Source: Candidatus Pelagibacter sp.
GTDB lineage: Bacteria > Pseudomonadota > Alphaproteobacteria > Pelagibacterales > Pelagibacteraceae
NCBI GenBank assembly: GCA_028226535.1
Contig: JAOJEG010000026.1
Span: 1-7,818, forward strand
Length of the DNA: 7,818 nucleotides
Direction of reading: 5' to 3'
This document shows positions 1 through 6,161 of this stretch, piece after piece. The notes below the pieces were generated by a model. That model was not told where the DNA came from. It was given only the letters and a program-made list of their open reading frames with translations, and searched no databases. Position numbers and translations under genes: made by a program. The stretch's first letter is position 1. The number at the start of each line of letters is the position of its first letter.

Positions 1-94
1 ATTAGGTAACAAACTTAAGTTGATAGAGGAAACATGGGTTCAAAATAGTTTCCAAATCTCAGAAAAACAAATTCAAAAAATTATTAAAAGTTAA
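1..94 (+). CDS. C-terminal end of probable CCA tRNA nucleotidyltransferase (5' partial)
   Basis: An open frame enters from the left edge (first full codon at base 2) and gives 30 residues before TAA at 92-94. The peptide begins [14 protein letters not shown] and ends IIKS. Its spacing L-G-x2-L-x3-E-x2-W-x4-F fits, from memory and without gaps, the end of alphaproteobacterial CCA-adding enzymes, where a similar 'LG..L...E.WW....F' segment closes the helical C-terminal domain. Those enzymes add or repair the 3' CCA of tRNA. The catalytic head domain lies outside the window, so the assignment rests only on this tail. The gene converges on greA, and the two stop codons share three bases. No hairpin plus T-run follows the stop. 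Another helical-tailed protein cannot be excluded. Confidence 0.5.
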   Translation, partial: LGNKLKLIEETWVQNSFQISEKQIQKIIKS

Positions 95-567
95 ATATAT
101 TTTACGTCTTTTATTTCAAAATTTTTAACTCCAGCAGGAGTTGTGATTTCCACTAGATCATTTTTATTTTTCCCAATTAGACCTTTGCCTATTGGTGATT
201 GGAAAAAAATTAGCTTTTGTTTTAAATCAGCTTCGTCTTTACCAACAATTTTATAGTTAATTTTTTCACCATTATCTAAGTTCTCTAAAAATACCGTAGA
301 ACCAAAGATTATTTTTCCATCATTATTTAATTTTGTAACATCGATGACGTTAGCTCTTGCAATAATATCATTTATCTCTGTTATTCTTCCTTCGTTGTGA
401 GATTGTTCTTCTTTTGCAGCATGGTATTCTGCGTTTTCTTTAAGATCTCCATGTGATCTTGCTTCTGCAATTGCAGCTACAATCTCAGGTCTCTTTTTTT
501 CTTTTAAAAAAACTAATTCCTCTTTTAGTTTATTCAATCCATTCAATGTTATTGGCTCTTTATCCAT
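91..567 (-). CDS. greA: Transcription elongation factor GreA
   Basis: This 158-residue protein has the usual GreA length and two-domain layout. Residues 1 to about 75 form the N-terminal coiled coil that enters the RNA polymerase secondary channel. Its tip carries the acidic motif [16 protein letters not shown] (40-55), with Asp41 and Glu44 at the positions that hold the catalytic Mg2+ in E. coli GreA. Residues from about 80 to 158 form the FKBP-like domain, with the family signature [10 protein letters not shown] near 124-133. GreA stimulates cleavage of backtracked transcripts so that stalled polymerase can resume. The ATG start fits the family N-terminus ([14 protein letters not shown]) and has a GGAA seven bases upstream, the only passable Shine-Dalgarno-like site I saw at a start in this window. 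It lies 3 bases after hemF, so it is probably co-transcribed with trmL and hemF. Confidence 0.97.
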   Translation of the reverse strand: MDKEPITLNGLNKLKEELVFLKEKKRPEIVAAIAEARSHGDLKENAEYHAAKEEQSHNEGRITEINDIIARANVIDVTKLNNDGKIIFGSTVFLENLDNGEKINYKIVGKDEADLKQKLIFFQSPIGKGLIGKNKNDLVEITTPAGVKNFEIKDVKYI

Positions 568-570
568 TTA

Positions 571-1398
571 TTATTTCCATTTGGCAACTGGAGGTAACGA
601 CATTAATATTCCTTCAACATTTCCACCAGTTTGTAAACCAAATTTAGTTCCTCTATCATATAATAAGTTAAATTCAGCGTATCTACCTCTTTTAATATAC
701 TGCATCTCCTTATCTTTTAAAGTCCATTTTTTTTTAATTTTATTTTCTATGATGCTATTAAATATCATTTGAAATGTAACTCCAACGTCTCTTACAAATT
801 TAAAATCTTTTTCAAAGTTATCTTTTTTATAATCAAAAAAAATACCACCTATTCCTCTTGCTTCATTCCTATGTGGTAAGAAAAAATATTCATCACACCA
901 TTTTTTATATTTTTTATAATAATTTTTATTGTGACGATTACACATTTTTTTTAAAGATTGATGAAATTTGTTTTTTTCCCTATCATCTTTAATAGCTGGA
1001 GTTACATCCATACCACCCCCAAACCAATTTTGAGTAGTGCAGATGTATCTAGTATTAAAATGCATTGCTGGAATATGCGGATTTTGCATGTGCATTACAA
1101 TTGAGATACCTGAAGCCCAAAATCTTGGATCTTTACTAGCTCCAGGAATATTTTTTTGAAATTTTTTTGGAAATTTTCCATAAACTTTTGAAAAGTTTAC
1201 TCCTACTTTTTCAAAAACTTTTCCATTTGTGATGACTCTATATTCACCACCACCCTCATCTTTTATTTTACTTCTTTGCCATGAGGTTGATTTAAATTTT
1301 ATTTTATTTTTTTCTAATCTGCTAATATCGTCACAGATCGCATTTTGAAGTAGTTTGAACCAATTACTTGCTAAATCTTTTTTAATTTCAATATTCAT
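571..1398 (-). CDS. hemF: Oxygen-dependent coproporphyrinogen III oxidase
   Basis: HemF converts coproporphyrinogen III to protoporphyrinogen IX by two O2-dependent oxidative decarboxylations in the cytoplasmic heme pathway. The 275-residue protein carries the family blocks in order: GGGEYRVITNGKVFEKVGVNFS-type block (about 49-70), NPHIPAMHFNTRY (106-118), FGGGMDVTP (126-134), WCDEYFFLPHRNEARGIGG (167-185) and RGRYAEFNLLYDRGTKFGLQ (237-256). His103, His113, His146 and His176 keep nearly the spacing of the four conserved His of E. coli HemF. It is a little shorter than the roughly 300 residues common in the family, mostly at the N-terminus, but no block is missing. The start is the ATG one base after the trmL stop, with no clear Shine-Dalgarno. 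Divergence from petABC places heme synthesis beside a heme-rich complex. An A9 run (sense strand, complement of 727-735) encodes part of Ile-Lys-Lys-Lys-Trp. Confidence 0.97.
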   Translation of the reverse strand: MNIEIKKDLASNWFKLLQNAICDDISRLEKNKIKFKSTSWQRSKIKDEGGGEYRVITNGKVFEKVGVNFSKVYGKFPKKFQKNIPGASKDPRFWASGISIVMHMQNPHIPAMHFNTRYICTTQNWFGGGMDVTPAIKDDREKNKFHQSLKKMCNRHNKNYYKKYKKWCDEYFFLPHRNEARGIGGIFFDYKKDNFEKDFKFVRDVGVTFQMIFNSIIENKIKKKWTLKDKEMQYIKRGRYAEFNLLYDRGTKFGLQTGGNVEGILMSLPPVAKWK

Positions 1399-1399
1399 T

Positions 1400-1858
1400 T
1401 TATAATAATTTAGTTTGTCTTAAACTTTCTGCCAAAACAATTGCAACAGAAGATGCAATATTTAAAGACCTGACATTTTCATTCATAGGTATTTTTAAAC
1501 GATCACTAATTGATTGGTGAATGCTTTCTGGTACACCGGCACTTTCTCTACCAAATAATATTGTGTCATTTTTTTCAAATTTAAACTTTAAGTATGATAC
1601 AGAAGCCTTTGTGGTCATTAATACTACTCTTTGATTCTTTTTTGCTTCAAAAAACTTTTCTGCACTTTGATGTATCTCAATTTTATTTAAATCTATGTAA
1701 TCCATTACCACTCTTTTAAACCTTTTATCACTTAGATGAAAACCACATGGCTCGATGATTTCAAGTTTAGCTCCTAAACAAGCACAAGTTCTTATTATTG
1801 CTGCTGTATTTTGAGGAATATCTGGTTCATACAATGCAATATTAGGTCTCTGGCTCAT
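1400..1858 (-). CDS. trmL: tRNA (cytidine(34)-2'-O)-methyltransferase TrmL, SPOUT family
   Basis: This is a compact 152-residue SPOUT-superfamily methyltransferase, close to the E. coli TrmL length of 157. The three SPOUT motifs are visible: IPQNTAAIIRTCACLGA (14-30), the AdoMet-site segment ILFGRESAGVP (100-110), and the trefoil-knot segment IPMNENVRSLNIASSVAIV (123-141). TrmL uses S-adenosylmethionine to 2'-O-methylate the wobble base of certain leucine tRNAs. The lack of an N- or C-terminal extension argues for TrmL rather than the larger TrmH or RlmB enzymes. The chosen ATG (complement of 1856-1858) matches the family start just before PNIALYEPDIPQN. It is the first gene of the trmL-hemF-greA cluster, with its promoter presumably in the spacer shared with petA. 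In alphaproteobacteria trmL is often annotated simply as a tRNA/rRNA methyltransferase. Confidence 0.93.
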   Translation of the reverse strand: MSQRPNIALYEPDIPQNTAAIIRTCACLGAKLEIIEPCGFHLSDKRFKRVVMDYIDLNKIEIHQSAEKFFEAKKNQRVVLMTTKASVSYLKFKFEKNDTILFGRESAGVPESIHQSISDRLKIPMNENVRSLNIASSVAIVLAESLRQTKLL

Positions 1859-1949
1859 AAATTATGTGTCATTCTTTCAGTAGAAAAAAAACTATTATCT
1901 TATAAGAAATCGTATATTAAGTAATTTTTTAACAATAATATTTAAAAAA
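1859..1949. promoter_or_regulatory. Divergent spacer between trmL and petA with a 10-bp palindrome
   Basis: This 91-base, extremely AT-rich spacer is the only gap large enough to hold promoters for both the trmL-hemF-greA and petABC clusters. It contains the perfect palindrome TCTTATAAGA at 1898-1907. Because of the symmetry, TATAAG, a fair match to the -10 box, occurs on both strands: plus 1901-1906 and minus 1904-1899. A second plus-strand -10-like box, TATATT, is at 1913-1918, and minus-strand GATAAT is the complement of 1894-1899. I found no convincing -35 box at 16-19 bases from any of these, so exact promoters are not assigned. The A-rich stretch directly before the petA ATG has no Shine-Dalgarno motif. 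That the spacer is regulatory is an inference from gene orientation. Confidence 0.45.
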
Positions 1950-2459
1950 ATGTCAGATAAAAAGCCAAAAAGAAGAGAGTTTTTATTCACGGCATCTTAT
2001 GCTGTTGGGGCAGTTGGTGTTGGAGCGGTAGTTTGGCCGTTAGTAGATCAAATGAATCCGGATGCTTCAGTGAAAGCATTAGCAAGTACAGAAGTTGACG
2101 TAAGTTCTGTAAAACCAGGAAACACAATAACAGTTCTTTGGAGAGGAAAACCAGTTTTCATTAGAAGAAGAACTCAAGAAGAAATTTCAGAAGCTAGATC
2201 AGTTAAGATGGAGGATTTAATTCATCCTGAAAAAGATGAAGATAGAGCTAAAAATCCTGAGTGGTTAGTTATGCTTGGAGTTTGTACTCACCTAGGTTGT
2301 GTGCCATTAAATGATAAAGGTGATTATGATGGATGGTTCTGTCCATGTCACGGTTCACATTATGATACATCTGGTAGAATAAGAAAAGGACCTGCGCCAT
2401 TAAATATGGAAATTCCAAAATACGAGTTTGTTAACGCTAATACAATTAAAATTGGATAA
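1950..2459 (+). CDS. petA: Ubiquinol-cytochrome c reductase, Rieske iron-sulfur subunit
   Basis: This is the Rieske [2Fe-2S] subunit of the cytochrome bc1 complex, which takes the first electron from ubiquinol at the Qo site and passes it to cytochrome c1. At 169 residues it is of alphaproteobacterial length. A twin-arginine motif KRREFLF (7-13) precedes one hydrophobic anchor (about 14-32), as expected for a Tat-exported, uncleaved Rieske protein. A flexible hinge region follows. Cluster box 1 is CTHLGC (112-117) and box 2 is CPCHGSHYD (131-139). Cys112, His114, Cys131 and His134 are the cluster ligands, and Cys117 and Cys133 form the stabilising disulfide. The final [12 protein letters not shown] block is also typical. 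The ATG is chosen because it puts the Arg pair at residues 8-9. It is first in petABC, 8 bases before petB. Confidence 0.98.
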   Translation: MSDKKPKRREFLFTASYAVGAVGVGAVVWPLVDQMNPDASVKALASTEVDVSSVKPGNTITVLWRGKPVFIRRRTQEEISEARSVKMEDLIHPEKDEDRAKNPEWLVMLGVCTHLGCVPLNDKGDYDGWFCPCHGSHYDTSGRIRKGPAPLNMEIPKYEFVNANTIKIG

Positions 2460-2467
2460 TTAATATT

Positions 2468-3730
2468 ATGAGTGATCACGAATATACACCTTCATCAAAA
2501 GTTGGAAAATGGTTTAACGATAGACTTCCACTTTTAACCTTAGCAAATCACTTAACAGATTATCCCACTCCTAAGAATTTAAATTATTGGTGGACATTTG
2601 GTGGAATTCTAACTTTTTGTTTAATAACTCAAATTGTAACTGGTTTAACACTTGCAATGCATTACATAGCTCATGCTGATATGGCTTTTGAAAGTGTTGA
2701 GCATATCATGAGAGATGTTAATTATGGTTGGTTGATAAGATACATTCATGCAAATGGAGCATCTATGTTTTTCTTAGCAGTCTACATTCATATATTTAGA
2801 TCTTTGTTTTATGGATCTTACAAATCTCCAAGAGAAATTATTTGGATAATTGGAATAATTATTTATCTATTAATGATGGCAGCTGCATTTATGGGTTACG
2901 TATTACCTTGGGGTCAAATGAGTTTCTGGGGAGCAACAGTTATCACAAATTTATTTAGTGCAATACCATTAGTAGGTGAGGGTATAGTTACTTGGTTATG
3001 GGGTGGCTACTCTGTAGACAATCCTACTTTAACAAGATTTTTTACACTTCATTATTTAATTCCTTTTTTAATTTTGGGATTAGTGGTTTTACATATTTGG
3101 GCGTTACATGTTCCTGGTAATAATAATCCTGTTGGAATTGATATAAAGAAACCTTCAAAAGATACAGTGCCGTTTCATCCATACATAGTTATTAAAGATG
3201 GATTTGCATTATTGATGTTTATGATCGTTTTTGCCTTCTTTGTTTTTTATTCACCTAATATCTTAGGTCACGCTGATAATTATATTGAAGCTAATCCAAT
3301 GGTAACTCCAGCTCATATTGTTCCTGAATGGTATCTATTACCTTTTTACGCGATTTTAAGATCTGTTCCTGACAAGTTGCTTGGGGTTGTAGCAATGCTT
3401 TCAGCTATTTTAATCTTAGCTGTACTACCATGGTTAGATACTTCAAAAATTAGATCTGCAGTATTTAGACCTTTATACAAACAGTTCTACTGGATACTTG
3501 TAGCAGATGTTTTAATTCTAGGATACATGGGAGCTATGCCAGCTGAAGGGCTTTATTTATTAATTGCGAGAGTAGCTACAGCATATTATTTCCTTCATTT
3601 CTTAGTAATTTTACCTGTATTAGGATTTAAAGAAAAAACATTGCCTATACCATTAAGTATAACCGAACCTGTTCTTGGGGGCTCTGCAAATTTAGCAATG
3701 GCTAAAAATAAAGAAAGTATAGAAAAATAA
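2468..3730 (+). CDS. petB: Cytochrome b subunit of the bc1 complex
   Basis: This 420-residue, eight-helix membrane protein carries the two b hemes and both quinone sites of the bc1 complex. Helix A spans about 44-66, B 88-112, C 124-145, D 190-214, E 243-263, F 299-323, G 338-356 and H 362-386. Heme ligands are His94 and His108 in helix B and His195 and His209 in helix D, with the 14-residue spacing normal for proteobacterial and mitochondrial cytochrome b. His214, five residues after the last ligand, matches the Qi-site His. The Qo-site PEWY motif is at 286-289. The protein is a full-length single chain, not the split b6/subunit IV form of cyanobacteria. It begins 8 bases after petA and ends 1 base before petC, so the operon is clear. 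No Shine-Dalgarno is seen close to the ATG. Confidence 0.98.
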   Translation: MSDHEYTPSSKVGKWFNDRLPLLTLANHLTDYPTPKNLNYWWTFGGILTFCLITQIVTGLTLAMHYIAHADMAFESVEHIMRDVNYGWLIRYIHANGASMFFLAVYIHIFRSLFYGSYKSPREIIWIIGIIIYLLMMAAAFMGYVLPWGQMSFWGATVITNLFSAIPLVGEGIVTWLWGGYSVDNPTLTRFFTLHYLIPFLILGLVVLHIWALHVPGNNNPVGIDIKKPSKDTVPFHPYIVIKDGFALLMFMIVFAFFVFYSPNILGHADNYIEANPMVTPAHIVPEWYLLPFYAILRSVPDKLLGVVAMLSAILILAVLPWLDTSKIRSAVFRPLYKQFYWILVADVLILGYMGAMPAEGLYLLIARVATAYYFLHFLVILPVLGFKEKTLPIPLSITEPVLGGSANLAMAKNKESIEK

Positions 3731-3731
3731 A

Positions 3732-4511
3732 GTGAGAAACTTAATTAAATTATTTTCAATTCTAGTCTTATTTTTTTTTACAGTTACTCAATCACAATCA
3801 GCTGAAAAAGTTGATTATTTAAAAACTGATTGGAGCTTTAAAGGTTTATTTGGAAAATTTGATAGAGGCTCATTACAAAGAGGATATCAAGTTTACACAG
3901 AGGTGTGTGCATCGTGTCATTCAATGAAATATGTTAGTTATAGAAATCTAGGTGAAAAAGGAGGACCAGAGTTCTCTGAAGCCGAAGTTAAAGCTATTGC
4001 AGCTTCATTTGAATTAACAGATGGACCAAATGCAGATGGTGAAATGTTTACAAGACCAGCAAAACCATCAGACAAATTTGTAAAGCCGTATGAGAATGTT
4101 AAAGCAGCTCAAGCAGCTAATGGTGGCGCTTATCCTCCAGACATGTCTGTTCTAGTTAAAGCTAGAGGAGGCGGGGTAGATTATATTTATTCTTTGCTTC
4201 AGGGATACGAAGATGCACCAAGTGGAATAACTTTAGACGATGGTGTTTATTACAACAAATATATGTATGGAAATAAAATTAAGATGGCAGCTCCACTTTC
4301 AGATGACCTTATTGAGTATGGAGACGGAACAAAGGCAACAGTTGAGCAAATGTCCAAAGATGTTACAACATTTTTAATGTGGGCAGCTGAGCCACATTTG
4401 GAATCTAGACACCAAATGGGTTTTAAAGCAATTATTTATTTGATTATTTTAACTATCTTAGTTTATTTCAGTATGAAAAAAATATGGTCACGTGTTGAAT
4501 CTGAAGTTTAA
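3732..4511 (+). CDS. petC: Cytochrome c1 subunit of the bc1 complex
   Basis: Cytochrome c1 accepts electrons from the Rieske cluster and reduces soluble or membrane cytochrome c. The 259-residue precursor starts with a Sec signal peptide (about 1-24, probable cleavage after QSQSA). The heme attachment site is CASCH (59-63), and Met185 in KIKMAAPLSDD is the expected sixth iron ligand. Family blocks NGGAYPPDMSVLVKARGGG (130-148) and FLMWAAEPHLE (214-224) are intact, and a C-terminal membrane anchor spans about 231-248. The start is GTG at 3732. It is needed to include the signal peptide and follows the petB stop by one base. A T9 run at 3771-3779 encodes FFF in the signal peptide. The only cysteines are the two heme-binding ones, so the disulfide known in Rhodobacter c1 is absent. 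Its 3' end overlaps ychF by 24 bases. Confidence 0.97.
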   Translation: MRNLIKLFSILVLFFFTVTQSQSAEKVDYLKTDWSFKGLFGKFDRGSLQRGYQVYTEVCASCHSMKYVSYRNLGEKGGPEFSEAEVKAIAASFELTDGPNADGEMFTRPAKPSDKFVKPYENVKAAQAANGGAYPPDMSVLVKARGGGVDYIYSLLQGYEDAPSGITLDDGVYYNKYMYGNKIKMAAPLSDDLIEYGDGTKATVEQMSKDVTTFLMWAAEPHLESRHQMGFKAIIYLIILTILVYFSMKKIWSRVESEV

Positions 4512-5561
4512 TACATCGCCATCTTTGACTATATAATCCTTACCTTCTAGTCTCATTTTCCCATTAGTCTTTGAATTTACCCATCCATCATTTGCTACAA
4601 AATCTTCATAAGAAACTGTTTCTGCTCTTATAAAACCTTTTTCAAAGTCGGTATGAATTTCACCAGCTGCCTTAGGAGCTGTACAATTTTTTTGGATTGT
4701 CCATGCTCTTGTTTCTTCTGGACCAGATGTAAAATAGGTTTCTAACTCTAAAATCTTATAACCTTTTTGAATCAGCATACTTAATCCAGTTTCTTTTAAA
4801 CCAATCATTTCCATGTAGTTTTTTCTCTCTGAAGATTCCAGCTCATTGATCTGATTTTCTATATCAGCTGATACAATAAGAGTGTTTTCTTCACCAAACT
4901 TTTCTATAAATTTTTTTGTATACTCATTACCATGCTGAACACTTTGTTCATCTACATTACATACAAATATTTTAGGTTTTATTGACAATAAACCACTTTG
5001 ATTGAGCTGCTTATTTTCAAATTGAGATTTTAGAATTGAGATATCTTTATCATTATTGATACAATCTAAGGCAACTTCTAATATTTTTAATTGTTTCTCT
5101 TCGACATTTTTTTTATTACTTTTTTCTAACCTTTTCTGAATTGACTCTAAGTCAGCTAACATCATTTCAGTTTCAATAATTTCTAAATCTCTGATGGGAT
5201 CTACTGTTGGGTTAACATTTTGAATATCATCAGAATCAAAACATCTAATCATGTGAATAATTGCATCCACTTCTCTAATATGTGATAAAAACTTATTACC
5301 TAAACCTTCACCTTTCGATGCGCCTTTTACTAGCCCAGCAATGTCCACAAATGAAATTGTGGTATTTATGATTTTTTTTGATTTTGAAACGTTAGATAGG
5401 TTGTTTAATCTTTCATCAGGAACTGGAACAACCCCAACATTTGGATCAATCGTGCAAAAAGGAAAATTGGCTGCTTGGGCCTTACTTGAGTTTGTTAATG
5501 CATTGAACAAGGTAGATTTACCAACATTGGGCAAACCAACAATTCCGCATTTAAAGCTCAT
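4488..5561 (-). CDS. ychF: Redox-regulated P-loop ATPase YchF (Obg-related, OLA1 family)
   Basis: YchF is a universally conserved Obg-family NTPase that binds ribosomes and prefers ATP to GTP. The 357-residue protein is close to E. coli YchF (363). The P-loop GLPNVGKST is at 9-17, followed by the switch segment NFPFCTIDPNVGVVPVPD (32-49) and DIAGLVKGASKGEGLGNKFL (73-92). The usual G4 motif NKxD is replaced by NVDE (202-205), the NxxE form that explains ATP preference in this family. A helical insert spans about 125-180, and a TGS domain closes the protein (about 275-357, ending FRFNT). Its ATG shares one base with the pth stop (TAATG), which suggests translational coupling. Its TGA lies inside the antisense 3' end of petC. 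No terminator hairpin is visible. Confidence 0.97.
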   Translation of the reverse strand: MSFKCGIVGLPNVGKSTLFNALTNSSKAQAANFPFCTIDPNVGVVPVPDERLNNLSNVSKSKKIINTTISFVDIAGLVKGASKGEGLGNKFLSHIREVDAIIHMIRCFDSDDIQNVNPTVDPIRDLEIIETEMMLADLESIQKRLEKSNKKNVEEKQLKILEVALDCINNDKDISILKSQFENKQLNQSGLLSIKPKIFVCNVDEQSVQHGNEYTKKFIEKFGEENTLIVSADIENQINELESSERKNYMEMIGLKETGLSMLIQKGYKILELETYFTSGPEETRAWTIQKNCTAPKAAGEIHTDFEKGFIRAETVSYEDFVANDGWVNSKTNGKMRLEGKDYIVKDGDVLNFRFNT

Positions 5562-6124
5562 TATTTGTTATTATTTACTGTACTAGAAAATAGATCTAAT
5601 TTTTTTTCAACTAATATAGAAATCGACTCGTTGATATGATTTGAGATTTTTTCAATACCAGCTAACTCTTCCTCTTCAAAATTTTGAAGAACAAAATCAC
5701 CAACTTCTATGTTTTCTTTTGGCTTACCTATTCCAATTCTCACTCTTGAGTAATCTTTACCTATAAATTTATCAATAGATGCAATCCCATTATGTCCTGC
5801 ACTCGATCCACCAAATTTTGCTTTAATTTTTCCAAACTCAACATCCAAATCATCATGAAAAACAATCACATCTTCAGCATCTATTTTAAAATACTCAATA
5901 AGCTCTCTTATACAAATTCCAGAATTATTCATAAATGTTAGAGGTTTGATTGCATAGACTTTTTGATCACTAACATTTCCAGTTGTGAGCAGTCCTTTAA
6001 ATTTAGGTTTTTGTTTAGATAAACCAAACTTTTTGTTAATAGAGTCGATAATTTTAAATCCAACATTGTGTCTATTATTTTCACTATCTGGTGTTGGATT
6101 ACCTAAGCCTACGAATAAAAGCAT
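5561..6124 (-). CDS. pth: Peptidyl-tRNA hydrolase
   Basis: Pth cleaves the ester bond of peptidyl-tRNAs dropped by ribosomes, returning free tRNA. The 187-residue protein has the normal bacterial length and begins with the expected FVGLGNP (4-10). The catalytic His is His19 in NRHNVGF (17-23). Asn66 in PLTFMN (61-66), Asp91 in HDDLD (90-94) and Asn112 in GGSSAGHNG (105-113) correspond to the E. coli active-site residues Asn68, Asp93 and Asn114. The block RVRIGIGKP (127-135) is also conserved. The gene lies 37 bases downstream of rplY and is joined to ychF by a one-base stop/start overlap. The 37-base gap (6125-6161) shows no hairpin or convincing promoter. No Shine-Dalgarno motif precedes the ATG; the upstream stretch is mainly A. 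Confidence 0.97.
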   Translation of the reverse strand: MLLFVGLGNPTPDSENNRHNVGFKIIDSINKKFGLSKQKPKFKGLLTTGNVSDQKVYAIKPLTFMNNSGICIRELIEYFKIDAEDVIVFHDDLDVEFGKIKAKFGGSSAGHNGIASIDKFIGKDYSRVRIGIGKPKENIEVGDFVLQNFEEEELAGIEKISNHINESISILVEKKLDLFSSTVNNNK

Positions 6125-6161
6125 ATTTTTTTAATGGATAGTAAAATTTAACTTTGACAGT

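Noticed and set aside
453..772. Two plus-strand open frames of 63-64 codons opposite greA and hemF
   Set aside because: They are antisense shadows of conserved coding sequence, with Leu/Ile-rich low complexity expected from AT-rich DNA.
4505..4520. Possible terminator after petC
   Set aside because: No inverted repeat followed by a T-run is present; the sequence is simply the 3' end of ychF on the other strand.
5341..5586. 81-codon plus-strand open frame opposite the 5' end of ychF
   Set aside because: It is the complement of the conserved YchF G domain and has no recognisable features of its own.
6154..6159. Perfect -35 consensus TTGACA on the plus strand
   Set aside because: No -10-like box lies 16-19 bases downstream, it would point into antisense rplY, and there is no plus-strand gene to serve.
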